Assembly (NCBI RefSeq): GCF_002091755.1
Contig: NZ_BDAI01000001.1
Span: forward strand, 620,001 to 684,000
DNA: 64,000 bases
Direction: 5' to 3'
DNA from: Pseudomonas nitroreducens NBRC 12694
Lineage (GTDB): Bacteria > Pseudomonadota > Gammaproteobacteria > Pseudomonadales > Pseudomonadaceae
Numbering within the stretch: the first letter of the stretch is position 1; every line of letters starts with the position of its first letter. A model generated the notes under the pieces. The model was not told where the DNA came from. It did not search any database and saw only the letters and a list, made by a program, of their open reading frames with translations. Of this stretch, positions 9,103-18,149 are shown piece after piece. Position numbers and translations under genes: made by a program.

Positions 9103-9519
9103 ATGCAGGACAACAAACTCAGCATCCTGGTCGTCGAAGATCATCCCTTCCAGTTAATCGCCACCCAAATGCAATTGAACCGCTTGGGATTCTTCAGGCT
9201 GACTCCTGCACTGGACGCCACGGAAGCGCGCGAAGCGTGCGCACGTCGCAGAGAACCATTCGACTTGCTTCTCTGCGACATAAATCTGCCGGACGTCAAT
9301 GGAATCGAATTGGCCTGCGAGCTGGCCGACGCAGGCAGGGTTCTCCACGCAGTCCTGTTCAGTGGCCGCGAAGAAGATGAGTTGCAGGCCGAGCTAAAAA
9401 CGCTCAGAGCACGAGGCCAGCCCATCCTGGCCTGCCTGCCGAAACCTCTCGACCCATGGAAACTGATGCAGGTCCTGAGAGCGGAGGAGAGCCTCAAGCT
9501 CAACGAGCAGGCGGATTGA
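9103..9519 (+). CDS. Stand-alone receiver-domain protein (RocR-like REC)
   Basis: 138 residues that form one CheY-like receiver and nothing else: acidic residues in V-V-E-D-H near 11-14, the phospho-acceptor Asp59 in L-L-C-D-I-N-L-P, the conserved Ser in L-F-S-G-R near 87, and Lys114 in L-P-K-P-L. There is no output domain. The pattern E-D-H-P-F-Q at the start and H-A-V-L-F-S in strand 4 resembles the receiver half of the P. aeruginosa EAL regulator RocR, so this may be an EAL-less relative. ATG 9103 has an AAGGAG site; an upstream start at 9040 does not. The 3' end overlaps the convergent yggL gene by 20 bases. It could act as a phosphate sink or a relay for the nearby hybrid kinase; that is inference. 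Confidence 0.82.
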   Translation: MQDNKLSILVVEDHPFQLIATQMQLNRLGFFRLTPALDATEAREACARRREPFDLLLCDINLPDVNGIELACELADAGRVLHAVLFSGREEDELQAELKTLRARGQPILACLPKPLDPWKLMQVLRAEESLKLNEQAD

Positions 9520-9847
9520 CCGGCTGGTCCGGGTACCAGGCATCAATCAACGGGCTGACGGTGAACTCCGCCAGCTCGGGCTGCTGCCTCAACCAGCCTT
9601 CGACCAACTCGCGCTGCTCGTTGCTCACCGAGCCACGCCGGGCCAGGCAGATGAAGCCGTACTCATCGCACCCACTGTAGACAAGGTCATTGGGCTCGAC
9701 AGCATCAGCGGCGAAGCGCTTCAAGAAATTGCCGATGGAGTCTTCGTCCTTACCCTCGCGGTACTTGAAGCTCAACTCGAAACCGAGCTCCTGGAACTCA
9801 TCGACACACAACTTCTTGCGTAAACGACGGGAACGATGGGTGGCCAT
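9500..9847 (-). CDS. yggL: YggL family 50S ribosome-associated protein (DUF469)
   Basis: 115 residues. The basic N-terminus R-S-R-R-L-R-K-K-L followed by D-E-F-Q-E-L-G-F, and the downstream F-L-K-R-F-A and Y-S-G-C-D-E motifs, are characteristic of the YggL/DUF469 family, small proteins that bind the large ribosomal subunit. ATG 9847 is preceded by GAGGAGAG. It is convergent and overlapping with the receiver gene, and divergent from dacB. The family match is by pattern recognition. Confidence 0.85.
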   Translation of the reverse strand: MATHRSRRLRKKLCVDEFQELGFELSFKYREGKDEDSIGNFLKRFAADAVEPNDLVYSGCDEYGFICLARRGSVSNEQRELVEGWLRQQPELAEFTVSPLIDAWYPDQPVNPPAR

Positions 9848-10101
9848 CTGAATCTCTCCTCATGAGGGCTTCGCCACTCGACGAACAAGTGTGCCCGAGC
9901 CAAATACACAACTTGCGCCAGCACAGTCACGCAGTATCTCGTCGAGACGACCGGCTCTCGAAGGCCTGCGCATACTGGAACGGCTTGCGGCATAATGTGC
10001 CGCGTCTCCCAGTCCAACAGGGAGTACTTCAACTGTAGTGTTGCGCTTCATCTTTTCATTTTTTCAAGTCAATGCCCGACCACTGGGATGTCATCTTTTC
10101 T

Positions 10102-11538
10102 ATGTTCAAGTCTCTGCGCGTCCTCGCTCTCGCCACATTACTGCCCTTTGCCTTACCCGCCGTTGCCCAGATCAACACCACCCTGCCCGAGCGCGTACAG
10201 AAGGCGCTGAGAGCCAGCAAGCTCACCGATGACGCTCTCTCGCTGGTGATGATTCCGCTCGAAGGCCCCGGTAACGCCACTTATTTCAACTCCGACGTCT
10301 CGGTGAACCCGGCGTCGACCATGAAGCTGTTCACCACCTATGCCGCCCTGGAGATGCTCGGCCCGACCTATCAGTGGCAGACCGAGTTCTACACCGACGG
10401 CCAGCTCAAGGACGGCGTCCTGAACGGCAACCTGTATCTGAAGGGCGGCGGCGATCCGAAGCTGAACCTGGAGAAACTCTGGTTGATGATGCGCGACCTG
10501 CGCGCCAATGGCGTGCTCAAGGTCACCGGCGACTTGGTGCTGGACCGCAGCTACTTCAATATTCCGCAGTTGCCGGTGTTCAATGACGACGGCGGCGACG
10601 ACAACAAGCCGTTCCTGGTCGGCCCCGACTCGCTGATGGTCAACCTGAAGAGCGTGCGTCTGGTAATCCGCACCGAGGGCAGCAAAGCCACCGTCCTGAT
10701 GGATCCGCCGCTGGCGAACGTGCGCATCGACAACCAGATCCAGGTGAGCAAGGCCGCTGCCTGCCCGGCCTGGCCGAAGCTGCGTTTCAATCCGGTGACC
10801 CAGTTCGACGGCACCTCGCTGGTCGCCACCGGGCAGATTCCGCAAGGCTGCAGCGCGCAGACCTACATGTCCCTGCTCGAACACCCGGCCTACACCGCGG
10901 GTGCCGTGCGCGGTATCTGGCAGGAACTGGGCGGCAGCATCCTGGGCAAGGACCGCGAGGGCAACGTGCCGAAGAACGCCACCCTGGTGGCCCGTGCCAT
11001 GTCGCCGGACGTCGTGGAAATCATCCGCGACATCAACAAGTTCAGTAATAACACCATGGCCCGCCAGCTGTTCCTCTCGGTCGGCCGCCAGTACCGCAAC
11101 GGCGCCGACGCGGACGACGCCCAAGCCGCACAGCGAGTGATCCGCCAATGGCTGGCGCGCAAGGGCATTACCGCGAGCCACCTGGTGATGGAGAACGGTT
11201 CCGGCCTGTCCCGCGACGAGCGGGTCAGCGCTCGCGAAATGGCTGCCATGCTGCAGGCCGCGTGGCACAGTCCCTACGCTGCCGAGTACATCTCTTCGCT
11301 GCCGATCGTGGCGAAGGACGGCACCATGCGCAAACGCCTGCGCGGCACGCCCATGGCCGGCGAAGCCCACGTGAAGACCGGCACCCTGAACACCGTGCGC
11401 GCACTTGCCGGCTTCAGCCGCGATGCCAACGGCCGCACCTGGGTGGTGGTGGCAATCCTCAACAGCAACCGTCCCTGGGGCGCCTCGTCGATCCTCGACC
11501 AGGTGCTGCTGGATCTCTACAGCAGCACCAAGCACTGA
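10102..11538 (+). CDS. dacB: D-alanyl-D-alanine carboxypeptidase/endopeptidase (PBP4 type)
   Basis: A periplasmic class C penicillin-binding protein that trims and opens peptide crosslinks in peptidoglycan. From ATG 10102 it has a signal peptide (about 1-22, cleaved after A-V-A), then the S-x-x-K nucleophile motif S72-T-M-K75, the S-N-N motif in F-S-N-N-T-M-A-R, and K-T-G in H-V-K-T-G-T-L-N. The large insert between S-x-x-K and S-x-N is the hallmark of the PBP4/DacB family. Length is 478 residues. An in-frame ATG at 10072 would put ten residues before the signal peptide and is less likely. A strong terminator follows at 11548. Confidence 0.93.
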   Translation: MFKSLRVLALATLLPFALPAVAQINTTLPERVQKALRASKLTDDALSLVMIPLEGPGNATYFNSDVSVNPASTMKLFTTYAALEMLGPTYQWQTEFYTDGQLKDGVLNGNLYLKGGGDPKLNLEKLWLMMRDLRANGVLKVTGDLVLDRSYFNIPQLPVFNDDGGDDNKPFLVGPDSLMVNLKSVRLVIRTEGSKATVLMDPPLANVRIDNQIQVSKAAACPAWPKLRFNPVTQFDGTSLVATGQIPQGCSAQTYMSLLEHPAYTAGAVRGIWQELGGSILGKDREGNVPKNATLVARAMSPDVVEIIRDINKFSNNTMARQLFLSVGRQYRNGADADDAQAAQRVIRQWLARKGITASHLVMENGSGLSRDERVSAREMAAMLQAAWHSPYAAEYISSLPIVAKDGTMRKRLRGTPMAGEAHVKTGTLNTVRALAGFSRDANGRTWVVVAILNSNRPWGASSILDQVLLDLYSSTKH

Positions 11539-11547
11539 TCCAACGCG

Positions 11548-11573
11548 AACCCCGGCCGACAGGCCGGGGTTTT
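11548..11573 (+). terminator. Rho-independent terminator after dacB
   Basis: A perfect 8-bp GC stem (CCCCGGCC, 11550-11557, with GGCCGGGG, 11562-11569), a GACA loop and a run of four T. It lies 10 bases after the dacB stop and just before the end of the convergent GGDEF gene. Confidence 0.85.
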
Positions 11574-11577
11574 CGCA

Positions 11578-13989
11578 TCAGGCTTCGACCTTCTCCAGAC
11601 GATCCCGCCCCAGGCGCTTGGCGCGATAGACCGCACGGTCCACCTTGCGCATCAGATCATCAGCGCTTTCCCCAGGGCACCAGGAGGCAACGCCGAAACT
11701 CGCGGTGACCACACCCACTCCTTCCATCGGCTGACCACGCAATGCCTGCCACAACGCCTCGGCCAACTGCCAGGCCTGCTCCGTGGTACTGCCTGGGCAG
11801 AGCACCACCAGCTCCTCGCCTCCCAGGCGACAGAATACATCCACCTTGCGCAGGCGCTGGGAAATGCGTTGGCACAAGGTCACCAGCACGATATCCCCAG
11901 CCTCGTGGCCAAAGCGGTCGTTGATATTCTTGAAGTGGTCGATGTCGAACATCACCAGCGACAGCGGCTCGCCGCTGCGCGAGCAGCGCGCCATGGCCTG
12001 GTCCAGTTGCTCCTTGAAATAACGGCGGTTGTGGATGCCGGTGAGCGCATCGGTGACTGAAAGGCGCCGCAGCTCCAGCTCCGCTTCCTTGCGTCGGGTG
12101 ATGTCGGTGGCGATGCCCAGGTAACCGGTGGTACTGCCAGATGAGTCGCGCACCCCGGTGATGATCAGATTGATCTTCAGTTGCCGGCCATCTCGACGCA
12201 CGCAGGTCCATTCGTGCTCCTCGTGCCCCTCGCCGACCAGGGCACCTACCACTTCGAAGCCGCGAATCTCACGGCCGAGGATGCTCGACAGATCCTGCGC
12301 GCGACGGCGGATTTCGTCCTTGACGAAGACGTTCTCCGGCACCGGCCTCCCGATCACCTCCTGGGCGCTGTAGCCGAACATGCGTTCGGCCCCCACATTG
12401 AAGCTGCGCACGAAACCGCGCAGGTCGGTCGACACGATGGCAACCTGGGTCGCCGCATCGAGCAGGCCGTGCAGACGGCTATTCACCTCGCCCAGTTCCA
12501 GCTCGGCGGCCTTGCGCGAACTGATGTCGGTCTGGGTGCCGATCATGCGTCGCGCCGCGCCGTCGTTGTCGCGCTCCACCACCTGCCCGCGATCGAGCAC
12601 CCAGAGCCAGCGCCCACTCTTGCAGCGCAACCGATGTTCGCTCTGGTAGAGCGAAGTCTCGCCGCGAAGATGCCGGCGCAACGCTTCGCAGCGTGCGGCC
12701 TTGTCGTCTGGATGGACGCGACTCAGGCTTTCGTCGGTCGTGGTGCCCACCTCGCTGTCGCGGTAGCCAAGCATCGCTTTCCAGGCGTGGGAGTAGAAGA
12801 CGCTGCCGCTATCCAGGCTCCAGTCCCATACGCCATGACCGGCACTGTCCATGGCGAAATGCAGACGCGCCTGGTTCTCCTGCAGCTCCAGCTGGTTGGC
12901 GCGCAGTTCGGCCGTGCGTTCTCCCACCAGTTGCAGCGCCCGCTGACGCTGGCCCAGCAGGATCAGGACATAACCGGCGAGCAACAGGGAGGTCAGCCCA
13001 CCCGCGAAGATCACCCACAGCTGAGGATGCCCCTGGTTGCGGCGCAGAAAGTCGCTGGATGGCTCGACGCGCACCAGATAGTCGCGGCCAGCGAATGGCA
13101 GGTGGCGCTCGGCCACTAGTCCTGCCGTCTGGTCGGGGGAGACCGGGCTTCGATACAGGGGGACATCCGGGCGCAGGTCGCCGGAATCGCGCAATGTCAG
13201 GGCCAGTTGCTCCTCGCGCCCCTCCACGCCCTGCTCGATGAGCAGCCGATAACTGATGGCCGCCAGCAGGATGCCCTGGATCCCGACGCGGGTTTCCGCC
13301 GTTGGGCTGGGCGTCACGCTGGTCCGGTAGAAGGGCGCCGCCAGCAGTACCCCGGTGGAATCGGCCGGCGGTGCGCCGGGCAGGACTACCGGGATAGAGG
13401 CCGCAACAGCGCGCGTCTTCACTACGCGCCGGGTCAGCTCGCGCCCCGGCAACGTCGAGTTGAGATCCAGCCCCAGCGGCATTTCCTCCAGATACTCGGA
13501 GGCACCATAAAGGACAGGGAAGTAGTTGTCCCGGACCTGCGCGGGAATCGGCTGCCCCTGCAGGTTGAGCTCGAACAGCATGTAGTCGAGCATCCCGGCA
13601 GCATGAGCGCGGGCTTCGAAAGCCTCCCGGTCGTGCTGCGCCACATGGGGCAGCCAGGCATAGCCCAGCGTGTCGCCCAGCAGGGGACTGACGAAATGCT
13701 CGAACTCCTCTCTGGAGACCGACCTGGAATTCTCGAAGAAGCGCTGGATCGACTCCAGTTCACTCTGCTGTATCGTGAACCGCTCGCGGACCCGGTCGAT
13801 CCGCTCATTGGCGGCCAGGGAGAACTGCTGCTCGAGGGCTATACGGGCGTTACGCCAGACATTCCAGCCCAACAGGGCGGTCAGCAGCAGACCTGCCGCC
13901 AGCACCAGGCCGGCGGCGCGCAGAGCCTTCTTCTGGCTGACGACTCCCTGAGCAACGGGCAACTGCTCGTAGGCCGGCAACTGAGTCAT
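11578..13989 (-). CDS. CHASE-PAS-PAS-GGDEF membrane diguanylate cyclase
   Basis: 803 residues. A membrane helix at about 26-46 is followed by a periplasmic sensory domain of CHASE type (about 80-300), a second helix at about 325-345, a short coiled coil, two PAS/PAC modules (about 375-500 and 505-630) and a C-terminal GGDEF domain (about 640-800). The active-site motif is G-G-E-E-L (723-727), with Leu where the consensus has Phe. An inhibitory RxxD site (R-K-V-D) lies at the usual distance before it. The D-x-x-F-K-x-I-N-D nucleotide-binding segment is intact, so synthesis of c-di-GMP is likely. There is no EAL domain. It is monocistronic, convergent with dacB. The ligand is unknown. Confidence 0.88.
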   Translation of the reverse strand: MTQLPAYEQLPVAQGVVSQKKALRAAGLVLAAGLLLTALLGWNVWRNARIALEQQFSLAANERIDRVRERFTIQQSELESIQRFFENSRSVSREEFEHFVSPLLGDTLGYAWLPHVAQHDREAFEARAHAAGMLDYMLFELNLQGQPIPAQVRDNYFPVLYGASEYLEEMPLGLDLNSTLPGRELTRRVVKTRAVAASIPVVLPGAPPADSTGVLLAAPFYRTSVTPSPTAETRVGIQGILLAAISYRLLIEQGVEGREEQLALTLRDSGDLRPDVPLYRSPVSPDQTAGLVAERHLPFAGRDYLVRVEPSSDFLRRNQGHPQLWVIFAGGLTSLLLAGYVLILLGQRQRALQLVGERTAELRANQLELQENQARLHFAMDSAGHGVWDWSLDSGSVFYSHAWKAMLGYRDSEVGTTTDESLSRVHPDDKAARCEALRRHLRGETSLYQSEHRLRCKSGRWLWVLDRGQVVERDNDGAARRMIGTQTDISSRKAAELELGEVNSRLHGLLDAATQVAIVSTDLRGFVRSFNVGAERMFGYSAQEVIGRPVPENVFVKDEIRRRAQDLSSILGREIRGFEVVGALVGEGHEEHEWTCVRRDGRQLKINLIITGVRDSSGSTTGYLGIATDITRRKEAELELRRLSVTDALTGIHNRRYFKEQLDQAMARCSRSGEPLSLVMFDIDHFKNINDRFGHEAGDIVLVTLCQRISQRLRKVDVFCRLGGEELVVLCPGSTTEQAWQLAEALWQALRGQPMEGVGVVTASFGVASWCPGESADDLMRKVDRAVYRAKRLGRDRLEKVEA

Positions 13990-14090
13990 GTGAAATCCCG
14001 ATCTCAGGGTTACTCAGTTTTTATAGCAGCCGATGGCCATTTGCCCAGCGCCCGCGCGACGCACGGCCCCTGCCGCGCGCCACAGGGACT

Positions 14091-16274
14091 TCAACGGACG
14101 GTGATGCGCCAGGCGCGGTGGATCTTGCTGTTGCGGGCAAAATCCTGGTCCAGCGTCTGGGCGCTGATATCCTCGACCTGATAGCGCGCCGACAGCCCTT
14201 CATCCAACTCGAACTTGCGGAAGTTGTTGGAGAAGTACAGCACCCCGCCCTTGGCCAGCCGCGCCATGGCCAGGTCGATCAGCTCGACATGGTCACGCTG
14301 CACGTCGAACACCCCTTCCATGCGCTTGGAGTTGGAGAAGGTCGGCGGGTCTATGAAGACCAGGTCGTACTCGCCGCGGTCTTCGCGCAGCCATTCCATC
14401 ACGTCGCTCTGTACCAGGCGCTGCTTGTCGGAGAAGCCATTGAGCGACAGGTTGCGCCGCGCCCAGTCCAGGTAGGTCTTGGACAGGTCAACGCTGGTGG
14501 TGCGGCGCGCATCGCCCTTGGCCGCATGCACGGTCGCCGTGGCGGTGTAGCAGAACAGGTTGAGGAAGCGCTTGCCGGCAGCCTCGCGCTGGATGCGCAG
14601 ACGGATCGGGCGGTGATCGAGGAACAGACCGGTGTCGAGGTAGTCGGTCAGGTTGACCAGCAGCTTCACGCCGCCCTCTTCCACTTCCATGAAGCGGCCT
14701 TCGGCATTCTGCCGCTCGTACTGCTTCTTGCCGGCCTGGCGCTCGCGACGCTTGATCACGATGCGCTCGGTGGGAATGCCCAGGGCCTGCGGCAGCGCCG
14801 CCAGTGCATCGAGCAGGCGGGTCTGGGCCTTCTCCGGGTCGATGGACTTGGGTGCCGCGTACTCCTGCACGTGCGCCCAGTCACGGTAGAGATCCACCGC
14901 CAGGGCGTACTCGGGCATATCGGCGTCATACACCCGGTAGCACTCGATCTTTTCCTTGCGCGCCCACTTGCCCAGCGCCTTGACGTTCTTCTGCAGGCGA
15001 TTGGCGAACATCTGCCCACCCTCGCTCAGGCGAGCCTGCTCGATCACCGCGGCGCCCTGAACCGGTGACGCTTCGCTACGCTCACCGCGCTCGCCGGTCA
15101 CGAACTGGCGCGGCTCCACGTCGAGCATGATCAGCTTGCACGGCAATGCGCCGTTGAAGAACGCGTACTGCTTGTGGCTGCGGATACCCATGCGCTTGCC
15201 CAGCTCCGGCGCGCCGGTGAACACCCCGGCGCTCCAGCCCAGGCAGCTCTGGCGAAGCCGTTCACCCAGATGCTGGTAGAGGTAGAGCAGGCTGGCCTCA
15301 TCCCCCAGGCGCTCGCCGTAGGGTGGGTTGCAGATGATCAGGCCCTTCTGGCCCTTGTCCGGACGCGGCTCGAACGTCGCCAGCTCGCCCTGGTAGATCT
15401 TCACCCACTCAGCCAGACCCGAGCGCTCGATATTATTGCGCGCCGGCTGGATCAGGCGGGGATCGGCTTCATAGCCACGAATCCACAGCGGGGTCTTCGC
15501 CAGACCGACTTCGGCGCGTTGCTGGGCCTCGTCGATCAGCTTCTTCCAGATTGCCGGCACATGGCCCAGCCAGTTGCTGAAACCCCAGCGCTCGCGCTTG
15601 AGGTTCGGCGCCACATCAGCGGCAATCAGGCCGGCCTCGATGAGGAAGGTACCGACGCCGCACATCGGGTCGGACAGTGCGCCACCTTCAGCGGCGATCT
15701 TCGGCCAACCGGCGCGGATCAGCACCGCTGCGGCGAGGTTTTCCTTCAGCGGCGCGGCGCCTTGCTGCAGGCGATAGCCGCGCTGGTGCAGGCTGTGGCC
15801 GGAGAGGTCCAGCGACAGCACCGCCTGGCCACGATCCAGGTGCAGGTGCACGCGGATATCCGGATTGACCTTGTCCACCGTCGGACGCTTGCCGAACTCG
15901 GCGCGCAGGTTATCGACGATGGCGTCCTTGACCTTCAGCGCACCGAAGTGGGTGTTATCGATGCCCGAGCCCTTGCCGCTGAACTCCACCGCCAGGCTGC
16001 CGTCGGCCTCCAGGTGGTCGCTCCAGGGTACGGCGTTGACGCCCAGGTAGAGGTCTTCGGCATTGCTCACCGGGAAGCGCGACAGCACCAGCAGCACACG
16101 GTTGGCCAGGCGCGACCAGAGACACAGGCGGTAGGCCGTCTCCAGGTCGCCCTTGCCGCGAATGGCCGAAACCTGGGCACGCGCCTCGGTCAGCCCGAGC
16201 GCCTGGGCTTCCTCCAGCAACAGGCCATCGAGCCCTTTCGGGCAGGTGAGGAAGAGATCGTGCAAATCCGCCAT
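14091..16274 (-). CDS. rlmL: Bifunctional 23S rRNA methyltransferase RlmKL
   Basis: 727 residues, the full length of the fused enzyme. The N-terminal half has a THUMP region and the N2-guanine methylase motif N-P-P-Y-G-E-R-L, modifying G2445. The C-terminal half has the SAM-binding L-F-C-Y-T-A-T-A-T segment and I-D-P-P-T-F-S-N-S, the RlmK part that makes m7G2069. It is cytosolic and acts during large-subunit assembly. The gene sits next to rmf on the opposite strand with a 474-base divergent gap, the same pairing as in P. aeruginosa and in E. coli (rlmKL and rmf are near each other). Start ATG 16274 opens with M-A-D-L-H-D-L-F. Confidence 0.94.
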   Translation of the reverse strand: MADLHDLFLTCPKGLDGLLLEEAQALGLTEARAQVSAIRGKGDLETAYRLCLWSRLANRVLLVLSRFPVSNAEDLYLGVNAVPWSDHLEADGSLAVEFSGKGSGIDNTHFGALKVKDAIVDNLRAEFGKRPTVDKVNPDIRVHLHLDRGQAVLSLDLSGHSLHQRGYRLQQGAAPLKENLAAAVLIRAGWPKIAAEGGALSDPMCGVGTFLIEAGLIAADVAPNLKRERWGFSNWLGHVPAIWKKLIDEAQQRAEVGLAKTPLWIRGYEADPRLIQPARNNIERSGLAEWVKIYQGELATFEPRPDKGQKGLIICNPPYGERLGDEASLLYLYQHLGERLRQSCLGWSAGVFTGAPELGKRMGIRSHKQYAFFNGALPCKLIMLDVEPRQFVTGERGERSEASPVQGAAVIEQARLSEGGQMFANRLQKNVKALGKWARKEKIECYRVYDADMPEYALAVDLYRDWAHVQEYAAPKSIDPEKAQTRLLDALAALPQALGIPTERIVIKRRERQAGKKQYERQNAEGRFMEVEEGGVKLLVNLTDYLDTGLFLDHRPIRLRIQREAAGKRFLNLFCYTATATVHAAKGDARRTTSVDLSKTYLDWARRNLSLNGFSDKQRLVQSDVMEWLREDRGEYDLVFIDPPTFSNSKRMEGVFDVQRDHVELIDLAMARLAKGGVLYFSNNFRKFELDEGLSARYQVEDISAQTLDQDFARNSKIHRAWRITVR

Positions 16275-16748
16275 GCAAATAGTTCCCGGGCCGCAGCCCT
16301 TTCAGCAAAGCCGCTTACGGCCTTGTCGGCCACCTTTTTATTCGACCAAGGCGACCCGTGTATTCATTTTCAGGGATGGACCGGCGAACCGACCTGCGGC
16401 CTCGCGTCGCAGAAAGTCATCCCACTCGTCGGAACGAGAGATGGTCTCAATTAGACACACATTCCTCTTGATCCTCGGCAAGCTCCCGCCCCTGGCGGGT
16501 TATGCCGTACTGGCATTTTGCAAACCGGGCGAACCTTATGGCTTGAACCCATAAGAGTTACGTCCTTATGACAAATTGGTCATTCACAGCCCCGGAACCT
16601 TTCGATAGAACTCGGGGTAATCCTTCACCGCAATGGTGTCGGGCGGGGCGCGTCACGCCGGCAATGCGCCCCATTTGGCGGAACATTCCGCCCGGCCTCC
16701 CTGGGGGGCCAACGGGACATAACAGTCAACAAGTGAGGGCAACACCCT
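16275..16748. other. Divergent rlmL-rmf intergenic region with long rmf leader
   Basis: 474 bases with no supported gene. It must contain the rlmL promoter (leftward) and the rmf promoter (rightward). A 7-bp inverted repeat CTTATGG / CCATAAG with a 7-base spacer lies at 16535-16555 and could be an operator or hairpin. Just before the rmf start, AGGG and CCCT flank CAACA (16737-16749 region), so the ribosome site of rmf could be folded into a small stem. Confidence 0.45.
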
Positions 16749-16967
16749 ATGAGAAGACTTAAGCGTGATCCGTTGGAAAGAGCCTTTTTGCGCGGTTATC
16801 AGCACGGCATTACTGGAAAATCTCGCGACCTCTGTCCGTTTACCCATCCCACTACCCGGCAATCCTGGCTCAACGGCTGGCGTGAGGGCCGCGGTGACAA
16901 CTGGGATGGTTTGACCGGCGCCGCCGGTATTCAACGAGTGAACCAATTGCAGCACGCAACAGGCTGA
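16749..16967 (+). CDS. rmf: Ribosome modulation factor
   Basis: 72 residues, with the family core near the N-terminus: R-D-P-L-E-R-A-F, G-Y-Q-H-G, C-P-F and R-Q-S-W-L-N-G-W-R-E-G-R. RMF binds 30S and promotes 100S dimer formation (hibernation) in stationary phase. It is longer than the 55-residue E. coli protein; the extra C-terminal tail (G-A-A-G-I-Q-R-V-N onward) is usual in Pseudomonas. The SD-like GAGG lies about 13 bases upstream of the ATG, farther than usual, which may limit translation. It is convergent with pyrD, with a terminator between them. Confidence 0.95.
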   Translation: MRRLKRDPLERAFLRGYQHGITGKSRDLCPFTHPTTRQSWLNGWREGRGDNWDGLTGAAGIQRVNQLQHATG

Positions 16968-17030
16968 ATCCAGGGTCACCCACGACTTCCCCAAGCCGCC
17001 CCATCCGGGCGGAAAAGGGCGCAAGCCCAA

Positions 17031-17055
17031 GGGCTCCGAAAGGAGCCCCACTTAT
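17031..17055 (+). terminator. Terminator between rmf and pyrD
   Basis: Stem GGGCTCC (17031-17037) with GGAGCCC (17042-17048) and a GAAA tetraloop, followed by a short T-rich stretch (ACTTATTT). A second small stem GGGC-GCAA-GCCC lies just upstream. It ends rmf transcription and may also serve pyrD from the other side. Confidence 0.65.
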
Positions 17056-17070
17056 TTCTGCTCCCCGTCC

Positions 17071-18096
17071 TTACACCCGCTTGGCCGCTGCAATAGCGTC
17101 CACTGCCTCGCGAATCAGCGCCGGGCCCTTGTAGATGAAGCCGGAATAGATCTGCACCAGGCTCGCCCCCGCAGCGATCTTCTCCGCTGCATGCGCGCCT
17201 TCGGTAATACCGCCGGCCGCGATGATCGGCAGGCGACCACCCAGTTCGCCGGCCAGTACCCTGACGATGTGCGTACTCTTCTCGCGCACCGGAGCGCCCG
17301 ACAAGCCGCCCGCCTCGTTGCCGAACGGCAGGTGCTCGACGCCTTCGCGGCCAAGGGTGGTGTTGGTGGCGATCACCGCATCCATGCCCGATTCGATCAG
17401 CGCAGCCGCGACCATCGCGGTTTCCTCGTCGCTCATGTCCGGGGCGATCTTGATCGCCAGGGGCACACGACGGCCATGTTGCACGGCCAGGTCTTCCTGG
17501 CGCTGGCGCAGTGCTTCGAGCAGCTGCTTGAGCGAATCGCCGAACTGCAGGCTGCGCAGGCCGGGGGTGTTCGGCGAGCTGACGTTGACCGTGACATAGC
17601 TTGCGTGGGGGTAGATCTTGTCCAGGCAGATCAGGTAGTCATCCACCGCGCGCTCGACCGGGGTATCGAAGTTCTTGCCGATGTTGATGCCCAGCACGCC
17701 CTTGTACTTCGCCGCCTTGACCCGCTCGATCAGGTGATCGACGCCGTGGTTGTTGAAGCCCATGCGGTTGATGATCGCGGTGGCTTGCGGCAAGCGGAAG
17801 ATGCGCGGCTTGGGGTTGCCCGGTTGCGGACGCGGGGTAACGGTGCCGATCTCGACGAAACCGAAGCCCAACTGGGCGAAGCCATCAATGGCATCGCCGT
17901 TCTTGTCCAGGCCGGCCGCCAGTCCCACGGGATTGGCGAACTCCAGGCCCATCACCTTCACCGGCAGGCTCCTGGGCGCCTGCGCCAGCAGGCCATTGAG
18001 GCCCAGGCGGCCGCCGGCACCGATCAGGTCGATGGACAATTCATGGGAGGTTTCCGGGGAGAGCTTGAACAGGAGCTCGCGGGCCAGGCTGTACAT
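17071..18096 (-). CDS. pyrD: Dihydroorotate dehydrogenase (quinone), class 2
   Basis: Oxidises dihydroorotate to orotate using FMN and the membrane quinone pool, the fourth step of pyrimidine synthesis. 341 residues from ATG 18096 (M-Y-S-L-A-R-E-L-L), the usual class 2 start with the amphipathic membrane-binding helix; the extra 19 codons upstream are not conserved-looking. Visible motifs: P-V-G-L-A-A-G-L-D-K-N-G, the catalytic serine region N-V-S-S-P-N-T-P-G-L, K-I-A-P-D and N-T-T in the FMN site, and A-A-G-G-I at the C-terminus. It lies 53 bases downstream of the DUF2835 gene on the same strand. Confidence 0.95.
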   Translation of the reverse strand: MYSLARELLFKLSPETSHELSIDLIGAGGRLGLNGLLAQAPRSLPVKVMGLEFANPVGLAAGLDKNGDAIDGFAQLGFGFVEIGTVTPRPQPGNPKPRIFRLPQATAIINRMGFNNHGVDHLIERVKAAKYKGVLGINIGKNFDTPVERAVDDYLICLDKIYPHASYVTVNVSSPNTPGLRSLQFGDSLKQLLEALRQRQEDLAVQHGRRVPLAIKIAPDMSDEETAMVAAALIESGMDAVIATNTTLGREGVEHLPFGNEAGGLSGAPVREKSTHIVRVLAGELGGRLPIIAAGGITEGAHAAEKIAAGASLVQIYSGFIYKGPALIREAVDAIAAAKRV

Positions 18097-18149
18097 GGTC
18101 GGGCATCGGTCGGCAAAATGGGGCGCTATTATAGCCAGCCTGCCCTCGC

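Noticed and set aside
10153..11535. A 460-codon minus-strand frame antisense to dacB
   Set aside because: dacB has all three penicillin-binding motifs; this is its shadow.
16520..16530. A possible sigma-54 promoter (TGGCATTTTGCA) before rmf
   Set aside because: The spacing between the GG and GC elements is too short for the -24/-12 consensus.
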